A stretch of DNA of 64,000 nt from Parapedobacter deserti (GTDB taxonomy: Bacteria; Bacteroidota; Bacteroidia; Sphingobacteriales; Sphingobacteriaceae). The translations under genes were made by a program, and so were the position numbers. Positions 28,274 to 36,649 of the stretch are shown here, in pieces (position 1 is the stretch's first letter; the number at the start of each line of letters is the position of its first letter). A model generated the notes under the pieces. It was not told the origin of the DNA, searched no databases, and was given only the letters and a program-made list of their open reading frames with translations. Location of the stretch: NCBI RefSeq assembly GCF_042646065.1, contig NZ_JBHRTA010000062.1, positions 62,001 to 126,000 of the forward strand, given 5' to 3'.

Positions 28274-28732
28274 ATGCAGGCTTTTCATTTTTCAACTGAG
28301 AAAATGACGACTAAACTATCAAAACGGCTTACAGAGGCCGTGGATGCACTCCCTTTGTTCAATGGCATCCGGGTCCTTGAGATTGGTTGTGGACCAGGGG
28401 CAGCAGCCAGAGAGGTGTCAAAACGTATCGGCAGTGGGCACATTTTAGCGATTGACCGTTCTGCAAAGGCCATCCAGCAAGCCATTGCAGGCTCGCAAAA
28501 TGAAATTACGTCCAAGAGGCTTTCCTTCCGGCAGGTCGCCATTGAAGATTTTGTGCTCGCGAATGGTGAAGAGCCGTTTCACATCGCGTTTGCCATACGC
28601 GTCGGCGCATTAGACGGCCGGCATCCTGAAATTGAAGCCCGCGCATTATCAAAAATCGCAAAAGCGTTGACCAAAAACGGGAAATTATATATTGATGGAG
28701 GTACTCCTCTAAAGGAAGTGACGCTGCCCTGA
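28274..28732 (+). CDS. Small class I SAM-dependent methyltransferase
   Basis: A 152-residue protein with the SAM-binding motif I VLEIGCGPGAAAREV (about residues 33-47) and motif II LAIDRSAKAI. The C-terminal part ends soon after GKLYIDGG, so the usual substrate-binding C-terminal strands are short. It could be a minimal enzyme or slightly truncated. The target is unknown. The start is either 28274 or the ATG at 28304, which would remove ten residues. Confidence 0.7.
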   Translation: MQAFHFSTEKMTTKLSKRLTEAVDALPLFNGIRVLEIGCGPGAAAREVSKRIGSGHILAIDRSAKAIQQAIAGSQNEITSKRLSFRQVAIEDFVLANGEEPFHIAFAIRVGALDGRHPEIEARALSKIAKALTKNGKLYIDGGTPLKEVTLP

Positions 28733-28759
28733 CCACATGAGAGCAGATATTATTCGGCA

Positions 28760-28915
28760 ATGATCCGCTATATCAAAGCCGTCTTTTTATCCGTTGTCTT
28801 CGTTTGCTGTTTCTGTTGTTCAGCCAGCCCGGCACAGCCGGGCAGCGAACCGAGCCAAACCTACCAAGGCAATCCGTTAAACTTGACTTTTCGGCGTGCG
28901 CTAACTTTGACCTGA
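28760..28915 (+). CDS. Possible 51-residue exported peptide
   Basis: A short open frame starting MIRYIKAVFLSVVFVCCFCC and then turning hydrophilic (SASPAQPGSEPSQTYQGNP). The hydrophobic, cysteine-rich N-terminus looks like a signal or lipoprotein peptide. It follows the methyltransferase gene by 27 nt. No family is recognised and no ribosome-binding site stands out, so it may be a chance frame or the decayed start of a longer gene. Confidence 0.3.
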   Translation: MIRYIKAVFLSVVFVCCFCCSASPAQPGSEPSQTYQGNPLNLTFRRALTLT

Positions 28916-28956
28916 TTAGCTCGGTTCCAGGCCACACGAAAATAAATTTCGACCAA

Positions 28957-28997
28957 ATAAAAAAAGCCGCTTTCCTGCAAGAAAACGGCTTTTTGAT
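28957..28997 (-). terminator. Terminator of tRNA-Val
   Basis: On the minus strand a 9-bp outer stem, AAAAAGCCG with CGGCTTTTT, and an inner TTTC/GAAA stem close a 6-nt loop. The U-rich arm follows directly after the tRNA 3' end. Confidence 0.8.
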
Positions 28998-29000
28998 TGG

Positions 29001-29075
29001 TGGGAGCTACTGGGTTCGAACCAGTGACCCCCTGCTTGTAAGGCAGGTGCTCTGAACCAGCTGAGCTAAGCTCCC
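29001..29075 (-). tRNA. tRNA-Val (anticodon TAC)
   Basis: A 75-nt cloverleaf on the minus strand. The acceptor stem is GGGAGCT with AGCTCCC, the D-stem GCTC with GAGC, the anticodon stem-loop CCTGC-CTTACAA-GCAGG with anticodon TAC, and the T-arm ACTGG-TTCGAAC-CCAGT. The discriminator is A. CCA is not encoded in full and must be added. It has its own promoter and terminator. Confidence 0.97.
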
Positions 29076-29090
29076 TTTGTTTTGGGTTTG

Positions 29091-29120
29091 CAAATATAGT
29101 GCTGTTAAATGACATTCAAA
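29091..29120 (-). promoter_or_regulatory. Promoter of tRNA-Val
   Basis: TTTG (29117-29120) and TATATTTG (29091-29098) on the minus strand with 18 nt between, a full consensus match. Transcription would start roughly ten bases before the tRNA 5' end. Confidence 0.7.
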
Positions 29121-29135
29121 ATTTTTTTTCATTTT

Positions 29136-29166
29136 TTTGAGGGTAGCCGCATTAATTGTAGCTTTA
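29136..29166 (+). promoter_or_regulatory. Promoter of the NtrC/NtrY-like pair
   Basis: TTTG (29136-29139) followed after 19 nt by TAGCTTTA (29159-29166), which differs from TAnnTTTG only in the last base. It is back to back with the tRNA-Val promoter and 26 nt before the ATG at 29193. Confidence 0.5.
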
Positions 29167-29192
29167 CATAATGATTCCACTCAGCAATTCAT

Positions 29193-30539
29193 ATGAAGCA
29201 CGCTCACATTTTAGTGGTAGACGATGATCCGGATGTCCTGACCGCTGTACGCCTATTGCTTAAACAACAGACCGGTAAAATTATCACTGAACACAGTCCT
29301 GAACAAATTCCAGCCATACTTGCTAAGGAAACGCTTGACTTGGTACTGCTGGATATGAACTTTAAAAGCACCATCAATACCGGCAACGAGGGGCTGTATT
29401 GGCTGAACCGCATAAAAGCCAGCAAACCGGATTTGCCTGTTGTTATGATCACAGCCTATGGCGCCATCGATTTAGCGGTAACTTCGCTAAAGCAGGGAGC
29501 TACTGATTTTGTAGTCAAGCCCTGGCAAAATGAACAACTAATCGGAGTAATTGCAGGACTACTATCGAAAAAAGACCGCAGCAAAACCGAGCGTATTGAC
29601 AACACCGCCGACCCTGAGTTTATCGGAGAGTCTGGAATGATGCAGGATCTACGTTATAAAATCAGCAAGATAGCCCCTACCGACGCCAATATACTGGTGC
29701 TTGGCGAGAACGGCACTGGCAAGGACCTTATCGCGGCGGCTATCCACCGGCAATCCAACCGTAGCAGCAAACCACTCGTAAAGGTAGACGTGGGCGCATT
29801 GACCGAAAGCCTGTTTGAAAGCGAACTCTTCGGCCACAAAAAAGGTGCATTTACCGATGCACGGGAAGATCGGGCAGGCCGCTTCGAAGCAGCAAATGGG
29901 GGCACACTCTTCCTTGATGAAATCGGCAACATTTCCCTTCAGCAACAGGCCAAGCTGCTGAGCGTGCTGCAAAACAGGCAAGTCATCCCTCTTGGCAGCA
30001 ACACACCGGTTCCTGTAGACATCCGGCTGGTCTGCGCAACCAATGTGCCACTCACCGAGCTAGCCAACGAAAGCCGCTTCCGAAAAGACCTGATCTATCG
30101 GATCAATACGGTAGATATTCAAGTACCGCCTTTACGAGAGCGGGGAGACGATATCCTGCTATTGGCCAATCACTTTTTGCATCGATACGCGCAGAAATAC
30201 ATGAAGTCAACCGTAGGCTTCGATAAAAATGCTGAGCAGAAGCTGCTCAAATACCACTATCCAGGCAATGTGCGCGAACTCCAGTACAGCATCGAACGGG
30301 CCGTGATTATGGCCGATGGCGAAACCCTCGGATCAGGGGATATTATCTTTTCGGCCATCGAACAAGCGCCGCCCCATGGCCGACTCGGCGCGCCGGAAGA
30401 GCACAACTTGATTGAGCTTGAACGCTTGACCATCGCAAACGTAGTGGAAAAACACGGGGGAAACATCAGCAAAGCTGCCAAAGAACTCGGCATCACACGT
30501 ACTGCCCTATACAGAAGGTTAAGCAAATATGATATCTAG
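29193..30539 (+). CDS. Sigma-54-dependent response regulator, NtrC family
   Basis: A 448-residue three-domain activator. The receiver domain has phospho-acceptor Asp54 in LVLLDMNF, acidic pocket VVDDDPD and MITAYG. The AAA+ domain has Walker A GENGTGKD (residues 171-178), the sigma-54 loop GAFTDA (218-223) in place of GAFTGA, and Walker B GGTLFLDEIG. The C-terminal Fis-type helix-turn-helix reads GNISKAAKELGITRTALYRR. It should activate sigma-54 promoters when phosphorylated by the kinase encoded 2 bp downstream. Confidence 0.93.
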   Translation: MKHAHILVVDDDPDVLTAVRLLLKQQTGKIITEHSPEQIPAILAKETLDLVLLDMNFKSTINTGNEGLYWLNRIKASKPDLPVVMITAYGAIDLAVTSLKQGATDFVVKPWQNEQLIGVIAGLLSKKDRSKTERIDNTADPEFIGESGMMQDLRYKISKIAPTDANILVLGENGTGKDLIAAAIHRQSNRSSKPLVKVDVGALTESLFESELFGHKKGAFTDAREDRAGRFEAANGGTLFLDEIGNISLQQQAKLLSVLQNRQVIPLGSNTPVPVDIRLVCATNVPLTELANESRFRKDLIYRINTVDIQVPPLRERGDDILLLANHFLHRYAQKYMKSTVGFDKNAEQKLLKYHYPGNVRELQYSIERAVIMADGETLGSGDIIFSAIEQAPPHGRLGAPEEHNLIELERLTIANVVEKHGGNISKAAKELGITRTALYRRLSKYDI

Positions 30540-30541
30540 GG

Positions 30542-31861
30542 ATGCGGCGGTTCAGGCGGTTGATCTTTTTCCGGGCGGTATTGCTTTTGATGGCTTTGAC
30601 GGGCTTGGCCTATTTGCTGTTCCATCGGCAGTATCTCTATGCATTGCTACTGGCCCCTCTATGCATATGGATACTTACACTCAATTTTCGTTCGCAACTG
30701 CGTGCCTATCGGGAACTTGAAGAGTTTGCCGAAGCAGCACGTTATCGTGATTTTACACGCTATTTCCCCCTGAGCTATGCCCGTGCCGAGCTGCTCCCTC
30801 TTCGGAGTGCTTTCAACGAAATAAACGCAGTCTTCAAAAAAATCAGCAGTGAGCGGGAAACCCAATACCAATACCTAAACCAAATATTGCAAATTGTAGA
30901 CACCGCCATCCTGTCCTACAATATGGATACCCATGAAGTCGTTTGGATGAATGATGCATTTAAAAAGCTGTTTGGTATCCCTTATTTGCACCGTTTTTCA
31001 GCACTTCAGCGCAAGAATGCTGACCTCTACGAAAAAACCACACAATTAGTCCCCGGCGAACAGACCCTGCTCAATGCCAATTCCGCAAAAGGGAACATCA
31101 AATTGCTGCTCACCGCCAGCCACTTTCAGACACCAGAAGGGAAATTCCAACTTATCGTTTATCAAAACGTCAATGAAGCAATTGACGAGACGGAGGCGAA
31201 AGCCTGGCAAAAGCTGCTGAGCGTCCTCACGCATGAAATCATGAATTCCATTGCCCCGATATCGTCGCTCGCCGACACCCTAAAGAGCCGTCTGGACAAC
31301 TTGCCGAAGAATGAGGAGCTGGAAGACATACGGCTGGGTACCGAAACCATCAAACGCAGAAGCGAAGGCTTGCTCAGATTCGCCGGCACGTATCGTTCGT
31401 TGAACAAAATCGAACGCCCCAACCTGACTAAGGTATACGCCGCCGACCTCCTTGAAAACCTTTACCAACTTATGGAGCCTTCGCTTGTCCAAAAGAACAT
31501 CGAATTGGACATCATTCTGAAAGACACTCAGCTACAACTTGAGCTCGACGTCAACCTCATCGAACAGGTGCTGATCAATCTTTTGCTTAACGCCATGGAA
31601 GCGGTCAAGGAAACACCCAATCCGTACATTTCTCTTTTTGCTTCGGCCCATGATGGCAGGCCGCAAATAAAAGTAACGGACAACGGTAAAGGCATCCCAT
31701 CCGATTTGCTTGAAAATATTTTTATCCCGTTTTTCACTACCCGCAAAACAGGCAGCGGAGTTGGCCTTACACTCAGCAAGCAAATTATGCTGCTTCATGG
31801 TGGAAATATTCTCGTACACAGCGAAGAAGGAAAAGGCAGCACCTTTACACTGCAATTTTGA
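30542..31861 (+). CDS. Sensor histidine kinase, NtrY-like
   Basis: A 439-residue kinase with two N-terminal membrane helices (about residues 9-27 and 30-46) and almost no periplasmic domain. A PAS-like region follows (about 110-210, AILSYNMDTHEVVWMN), then the H-box LTHEIMNSIAP (His231). The ATPase domain has NLLLNAMEAV, DNGKGIP and TGSGVGLTLSKQIM. It starts 2 bp after the NtrC-like regulator and is its likely partner. The signal is unknown. Confidence 0.92.
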   Translation: MRRFRRLIFFRAVLLLMALTGLAYLLFHRQYLYALLLAPLCIWILTLNFRSQLRAYRELEEFAEAARYRDFTRYFPLSYARAELLPLRSAFNEINAVFKKISSERETQYQYLNQILQIVDTAILSYNMDTHEVVWMNDAFKKLFGIPYLHRFSALQRKNADLYEKTTQLVPGEQTLLNANSAKGNIKLLLTASHFQTPEGKFQLIVYQNVNEAIDETEAKAWQKLLSVLTHEIMNSIAPISSLADTLKSRLDNLPKNEELEDIRLGTETIKRRSEGLLRFAGTYRSLNKIERPNLTKVYAADLLENLYQLMEPSLVQKNIELDIILKDTQLQLELDVNLIEQVLINLLLNAMEAVKETPNPYISLFASAHDGRPQIKVTDNGKGIPSDLLENIFIPFFTTRKTGSGVGLTLSKQIMLLHGGNILVHSEEGKGSTFTLQF

Positions 31862-31886
31862 CCAAAATTCATAGTTTTGCGCGACG

Positions 31887-32330
31887 ATGAAAATACTGAT
31901 GGTCTGCTTGGGAAACATCTGCCGCTCGCCCCTGGCGCATGGCGTGATGCAGCACCTGGTCGAAGGGGAAGGCCTTAATTGGTATATCGACTCGGCCGGC
32001 ACTGGCGGCTGGCATGTCGGATATCCGCCCGATCCGCGTGCGATAGCTGTAGCTAAACGATACGGTATCGATATTAGCAGGCAATGTGCCCAGCAACTTC
32101 ACAGCGGTCACCTCGACACGTTTGACCTCATTTTCACCATGGATCGCTCCAATCTCCGCAATGTACTTGCCCTAGCCCAAACGCCTGCACAACGCTCACG
32201 CATCCGGCTTTTTATGGAAGATAAGGAAGTACCAGACCCCTATTATGACGACGGGCTATTTGAGCCGGTATATCAGCTAATAGAAACTCGATGTCGGGAG
32301 CTGATCGAGGTATTAAAAACTGTTAAATAA
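31887..32330 (+). CDS. Low-molecular-weight protein-tyrosine phosphatase
   Basis: A 147-residue phosphatase. The catalytic P-loop is VCLGNICRSP, with Cys7 as nucleophile and Arg13, and the general-acid loop is VPDPYYDD near residue 115. Such enzymes often dephosphorylate tyrosine kinases of polysaccharide export or small phosphometabolites. No partner kinase lies nearby. It follows the histidine kinase by 25 bp. Confidence 0.93.
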   Translation: MKILMVCLGNICRSPLAHGVMQHLVEGEGLNWYIDSAGTGGWHVGYPPDPRAIAVAKRYGIDISRQCAQQLHSGHLDTFDLIFTMDRSNLRNVLALAQTPAQRSRIRLFMEDKEVPDPYYDDGLFEPVYQLIETRCRELIEVLKTVK

Positions 32331-32713
32331 AAAAGCGCCACCGAAGCGACGCCTTTCCAGATACTAAAACAAACAGTTCATACTATACGAAGTAATTTAC
32401 CGTTACTTTCTAAGATGCTTATCGTTATAGCAATATCGTGCCAATAAGAAGACGTGCCAACGCTGAGGACCCTATTTGCTAACCTCAACTTATAACTTAC
32501 TGATATTTAGACAAACAGCATGCGACTCTAAATACCCCACTATCAATCCGCCGCATTGGTTCGCCTCGAACGCGCTGACATTACTCCCCATAATGTGGAA
32601 GTTATTCCACAGCATTACCGCCACTCATCAACTTTTGATCTCCTACCCATTAACGAGTCTTATCATGAACCTATGGAAGCGTATCTACTGGCTATCCGCT
32701 ACTAAAAAAAATG
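32331..32713. other. Non-coding gap with a 7-bp inverted repeat
   Basis: About 380 bp without a credible gene. Just after the phosphatase stop there is a GC-rich, imperfect hairpin with flanking A and T runs (about 32330-32362) that could be a weak terminator. A perfect inverted repeat, TGTGGAA-GTTA-TTCCACA, lies at 32594-32611. An 82-codon open frame at 32476-32724 runs through the promoter element of the next gene and has no coding character. Confidence 0.5.
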
Positions 32714-32721
32714 TATCTTTG
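32714..32721 (+). promoter_or_regulatory. -7 element directly in front of the start codon
   Basis: TATCTTTG is a full TAnnTTTG match and ends only 5 nt before the ATG at 32727. If used, transcription would start at or beside the start codon, giving a leaderless or nearly leaderless mRNA. No convincing TTG partner was seen upstream. Confidence 0.4.
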
Positions 32722-32726
32722 TAGGA

Positions 32727-33077
32727 ATGAATGCGTCCGTAATTAATAAGAAATGGGCTGAGTTGCAAGCGAAAACAGCAGATCGTTTTGAAACGGAGAA
32801 ACCTGACATCAAAGTAATGCTGTTTCTCATCGGGGTCCAAGAACTGGGCAAGGGGCCCATGAAATTCAACAAGCGGCAGAAGGAAGAATTAATGCATATT
32901 GCTACATGCCGCCTCTTCAGCGCTATGGGTTTCTACGAACTGGAAGGAATAGACCAAGACGGCTGGCCCCATTGGCGCCTTATTAAGCCGATCCCCAACT
33001 ACACGCTGCTGGAGCAAGAAATGATCATTAAGTCGCTGATTATTGATTACTTCGAAGATGCGCTCCATAGCCCATGA
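32727..33077 (+). CDS. Small conserved protein of unknown function
   Basis: A 116-residue soluble protein, not assigned to a family. It reads as well-conserved globular sequence: VMLFLIGVQELGKGP near residue 30, KRQKEELMHIATCRL near 50, and DGWPHWRLIKPIP near 80, then a helical end. I have seen similar uncharacterised proteins in Bacteroidota, but cannot name a role. The start is fixed by the -7 element 5 nt upstream. Confidence 0.7.
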   Translation: MNASVINKKWAELQAKTADRFETEKPDIKVMLFLIGVQELGKGPMKFNKRQKEELMHIATCRLFSAMGFYELEGIDQDGWPHWRLIKPIPNYTLLEQEMIIKSLIIDYFEDALHSP

Positions 33078-33158
33078 GCACAAGCAGTGCACCGTGCTTA
33101 TGGTTCACCATCTACAACAATTGATCAACACACATAATAAGAAAAACCAAATAGTTAA

Positions 33159-33908
33159 ATGAAACATTTGCTGCTTATTACGGCGCTCATCGCCTTTCAA
33201 ACTGCGCTCTATGCTGCTGCTCCACCAAATAAATACGTGCGAATTATTACCTCCCGGGGCGAATGCCTGCTAAAGCTGTATGACGAAACTCCTTTACACC
33301 GCGACAACTTTGTCAAGCTGGTGCGTGAGGGGTATTACAAAGACCTGTTGTTCCACCGGGTCATTCAGAATTTCATGATTCAGGGTGGCGACCCCAGTTC
33401 GCGGTATGCCGCCGAAAAGCAGCGGCTGGGCGAAGGCGGGCCGGGCTACACCATTCCTGCCGAATTTAGCGATAGTCTCTTTCACAAGAAAGGCGTTATT
33501 GGCGCAGCGCGTGATGACAACCCGGAAAAAGCGTCCAGCGGGTCCCAGTTTTATCTAGTGCAAGGGCGTACGTTTACGGACAGGGGGTTGGACAGCTTGG
33601 AACAATTACGGCTCGGTGGGCGGAAAATACCACCCCACCAACGGGAAGTATACAAAACGCTCGGCGGCACACCTCATCTCGATCAAAGCTACACCGTATT
33701 TGGCGAACTCATTTCGGGTATTGATGTCGTTGATCGCATTGCCGCCGTAGAAACCGATCGGTTTGACCGCCCTATAGACGACCAGCACATGGATATGGTC
33801 TTGCTCACCCGCCGGGAAGCTATCAACCTGGAACGCGAACAAGCCGGGCTGAAGCCGCGCAATGGGCTCTTCAGCAAGTTTTTGGACTTATTCAGGCCAA
33901 AGTATTGA
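33159..33908 (+). CDS. Exported cyclophilin-type peptidyl-prolyl isomerase
   Basis: A 249-residue protein with a signal peptide (about residues 1-20, ending ALYAAA) and a cyclophilin domain. Visible are TPLHRDNFVKLVREGYY, FHRVIQNFMIQGGDP with the catalytic Arg, GSQFYLVQG, and SYTVFGELISGIDVVDRI. It should speed proline isomerisation in secreted proteins in the periplasm. An insertion of about 45 residues (DSLEQLRLGG to TLGG) sits before the last strands; it is common in Bacteroidota cyclophilins. Confidence 0.92.
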   Translation: MKHLLLITALIAFQTALYAAAPPNKYVRIITSRGECLLKLYDETPLHRDNFVKLVREGYYKDLLFHRVIQNFMIQGGDPSSRYAAEKQRLGEGGPGYTIPAEFSDSLFHKKGVIGAARDDNPEKASSGSQFYLVQGRTFTDRGLDSLEQLRLGGRKIPPHQREVYKTLGGTPHLDQSYTVFGELISGIDVVDRIAAVETDRFDRPIDDQHMDMVLLTRREAINLEREQAGLKPRNGLFSKFLDLFRPKY

Positions 33909-33918
33909 TACTGACGGG

Positions 33919-34686
33919 ATGAAAATCGTTAGTTACAACGTCAACGGTATCCGTGCGGCAATGCGCAAAGACTGGCTAACGTGGCTAAAAATCACCGATG
34001 CCGATGTGGTGTGCTTACAGGAGATCAAAGCTACGCCCGACCAATTGCTTGAGCTACTCCAGATTGAACAGCTGGGCTATGAACACTATTGGTTCCCGGC
34101 AGTAAAAAAGGGGTATAGCGGCACGGCTATCCTCACCCGGATCAGCCCTAAGCATGTGGCGTATGGCTGCGGCCACGAAGACTATGACCGTGAAGGACGT
34201 ATGATCCGCGTTGATTTTGACACCCTTTCGGTCATGAGCGCCTATTTCCCATCGGGTACTACCGGTGAAGTGCGGCAAGCGTTCAAATACCGGTTCCTTG
34301 ACGACTTCCAATGGTACAGCGACCGGCTGCGCGAGTCGCTGCCAAACCTGGTTATTTGTGGCGACTACAACATTTGTCACCGACCTATTGATATCCATAA
34401 TCCGATTAGCAACGCAAAATCATCGGGATTTCTTCCTGCCGAACGCGAATGGTTGGAAAACTTTATAAATTCGGGGTTCATCGATTCATTCCGCCACCTC
34501 CATCCCGAACCGCATCATTACACCTGGTGGACATTCCGGGCGAACGCCCGCGCCAGAAACCTTGGTTGGCGTATCGATTACAACATGGTCAGCAAGTCGC
34601 TCGAACACTGCCTGCTCCACGCGTCGCTGATGCCGGAAGCTATACACTCGGACCATTGTCCGGTGGTGTTGGAACTGGCTGACTGA
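33919..34686 (+). CDS. xth: Exodeoxyribonuclease III family AP endonuclease
   Basis: A 255-residue DNA-repair nuclease of the EEP fold. It shows MKIVSYNVNGIRAAM, the metal glutamate in VVCLQEIKA, the central VICGDYNICHRPID, and the catalytic end IHSDHCPVVLEL. It cleaves abasic sites and trims 3' ends. The ATG at 33919 begins the conserved part; a longer frame overlaps the isomerase gene and is not credible. It converges with the AsmA-like gene 17 bp away. Confidence 0.93.
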   Translation: MKIVSYNVNGIRAAMRKDWLTWLKITDADVVCLQEIKATPDQLLELLQIEQLGYEHYWFPAVKKGYSGTAILTRISPKHVAYGCGHEDYDREGRMIRVDFDTLSVMSAYFPSGTTGEVRQAFKYRFLDDFQWYSDRLRESLPNLVICGDYNICHRPIDIHNPISNAKSSGFLPAEREWLENFINSGFIDSFRHLHPEPHHYTWWTFRANARARNLGWRIDYNMVSKSLEHCLLHASLMPEAIHSDHCPVVLELAD

Positions 34687-34703
34687 GCCAAGCTTATGCG
34701 CTG

Positions 34704-36476
34704 CTACTGCGTCCCCTCACTCCGTTTCTTGAATATTCGCCGGAAAAAGTCGCCTGTTTTTTCAGACGCCTTTTTGGCCTCTTCGGCCGCATTCAACAGC
34801 CGCCGTTCTCGCTCGGGGCTAATGCCAGCGCATTCTTTGATACCTTGAGCCAAGCTTTGCCAGAGCATTTTGAAAAAAGACGCTGTTCGCGGGCGCGTGT
34901 AATTGATTCGGCCTCTGTGGTATTTCCCGTTGGCGTCCGGATTGCTATCATTGATAATAAAACTGTTTGCCAAAAAAGAGGCCACCCGCATGGAGGAGCT
35001 TTTCGCATTGTCATCCGCGGTTAGCAAGTGTAACCGCATGTTATCATAATTAAAGCGCAAGGATCCCCGCGAACGGCGATCGTCAGCCTGAACATCGAAA
35101 CTTACGAATCTGATAGTTGCACTGGCAATTTCCGCATTTAGTAAGGGGGTTATAATGCGGTTAAGTGGCCTCCCATCCATGGCACCAAGCTTTCCCCTAT
35201 AGGTATACGCCCCTCGTTCGTCCAACATGTCAAAGGCAAATACCATATTCAATTTGCCGGAGTTCATCAAGTAGGTCGTCAGATCGGCTTCCATCGTCTT
35301 GTTATGCACTAAGGCGAGGGAGTCATTCGTGACGTTCCTGAACACGCCGCTTGTGCGGTCAAACGTAATTTTTCCTTCTTTTTTATACTTGCGGCCCACT
35401 TCAGCATAGCTGATGTACACATCCTTCAATACCACGGAGTCGATCTTTAGCGGCTGCCGTATGTTCTGCAACAGCTGATGAGGAGACTTGCCAATCTTGT
35501 CCGTGGGCTGCTTCGGATACCGCAAATCATTGGAGATGGCCACCGTGCCGCTGTCGATATGTAAGCTTCCGGCATAAAGCTGATTATGATCTACAAATCG
35601 CTGAAAATCGACGCCCTCCAAGCGTATGGATGGGAACGCTATAACGGCCATATCCTTGGCTGCCTGTTTTCGCTTGTAAAACTCAGCTTTGCTCATCCGG
35701 GGGGCGTAAGTCAGCCCGGTCAACGTTAGTTGTCTATACAGAGTTGCTATCTGAAGGTGGTCAAAACTGATGTAGTAAAAACTATCTGGAGTCTCATACC
35801 TGAATCCGGGCATATCCACTTCAATAGCCCGCGTATGGTAGAATCGGGTAGTGTCAAATTGGGAAACCGAATCAATCAGGATGTCACTTACTTTTACATT
35901 TAAGTTTTGCAAAACCGTTTCATTCATCGTGGAGTCCGTTCGCTTGGAAAATCTAAACTGAATACCGTTGAAGTGGATATTGCTTACGCTGACTTCGGTG
36001 AGTATGCTAGATATCCGTTGGTACAGCGTCCGCGTATCACGCTTGGTTGTTAAGGTATCGTTGTAGGCGTGATAGGTATTGACCACATGAATGGTTGGCG
36101 TGTCAATAATGATGTCGTCTATCCGCAACCGCCGGTCAGACAAAACATCCCTTGGATAGAAGCGCCTGATCCGTAAATTTTCGATACTCATGTTGTAAAC
36201 ATTGTCAGGGGCCTGCCGTTCGAGCTCCATCACTGCGTACCTGTTGGTATCCACCGTTAGGCGTAAGTTTTTAATCGAGGCATGGCCGGTAATCAGATTG
36301 AATTTTAAATCGTCATAAGCGATCAGGTAAAGGCTATCGGTGGAGCTGATGATTGCTTCTTTGATTCGAGCATCCAGTATGGGTTTCCAATGCCGGCTTA
36401 GATACCACGCTCCTATCGCGATGACAGTCAGCAAACAAACCGCAATGCCAATTACCCATTTCCAAACCGATTTCAT
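34704..36476 (-). CDS. AsmA-like envelope protein, paralog 1
   Basis: A 590-residue protein with one N-terminal membrane helix (about residues 7-26). A long periplasmic region of beta-strand-rich repeats follows (IENLRIRRFYP, SIRLEGVDFQRF, IDSVVLKDVYIS). The build is that of AsmA-type proteins with a beta-groove for lipid. The C-terminal half (DKIGKSPHQ to SNPDANG, then FFKMLWQSLAQGIKEC) matches the gene at 40422-42044 in the same order, so the two are paralogs. A role in lipid movement or outer-membrane assembly is inferred from fold style only. Confidence 0.7.
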   Translation of the reverse strand: MKSVWKWVIGIAVCLLTVIAIGAWYLSRHWKPILDARIKEAIISSTDSLYLIAYDDLKFNLITGHASIKNLRLTVDTNRYAVMELERQAPDNVYNMSIENLRIRRFYPRDVLSDRRLRIDDIIIDTPTIHVVNTYHAYNDTLTTKRDTRTLYQRISSILTEVSVSNIHFNGIQFRFSKRTDSTMNETVLQNLNVKVSDILIDSVSQFDTTRFYHTRAIEVDMPGFRYETPDSFYYISFDHLQIATLYRQLTLTGLTYAPRMSKAEFYKRKQAAKDMAVIAFPSIRLEGVDFQRFVDHNQLYAGSLHIDSGTVAISNDLRYPKQPTDKIGKSPHQLLQNIRQPLKIDSVVLKDVYISYAEVGRKYKKEGKITFDRTSGVFRNVTNDSLALVHNKTMEADLTTYLMNSGKLNMVFAFDMLDERGAYTYRGKLGAMDGRPLNRIITPLLNAEIASATIRFVSFDVQADDRRSRGSLRFNYDNMRLHLLTADDNAKSSSMRVASFLANSFIINDSNPDANGKYHRGRINYTRPRTASFFKMLWQSLAQGIKECAGISPERERRLLNAAEEAKKASEKTGDFFRRIFKKRSEGTQ

Positions 36477-36649
36477 AAACAGAACTGCAAGTGTGAACGA
36501 GAAACAATAATTGACTAGCTATGTTTTTGTAAATATAGGAAATAGTAGTAGATTTCCTGCTCGATTTGGTACCCTTGTGAAAACGATTTTTAGCGACTAA
36601 TCACCAAAACGAAGCAGGGGTAAACAAATTAATGATTTGACAGGAAAAC

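Noticed and set aside
28274..28732. Methyltransferase as a pseudogene
   Set aside because: It is short, but the SAM motifs are intact and the frame is uninterrupted, so a minimal enzyme is as likely.
32330..32362. Rho-independent terminator after the tyrosine phosphatase
   Set aside because: The stem is interrupted by several mismatches and cannot be paired convincingly; mentioned only in the gap description.
32604..32611. DnaA-box-like TTATTCCACA
   Set aside because: It has an extra base compared with TTATCCACA, stands alone, and dnaA, dnaN or gyrB are not nearby, so no origin is called.
32476..32724. 82-codon plus-strand frame before the small conserved gene
   Set aside because: It runs through the -7 element at 32714-32721, and its composition looks like random AT-rich sequence.
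33862..33918. Upstream extension of xth
   Set aside because: The 19 extra codons overlap the isomerase gene and do not resemble exonuclease III; the conserved sequence starts at 33919.
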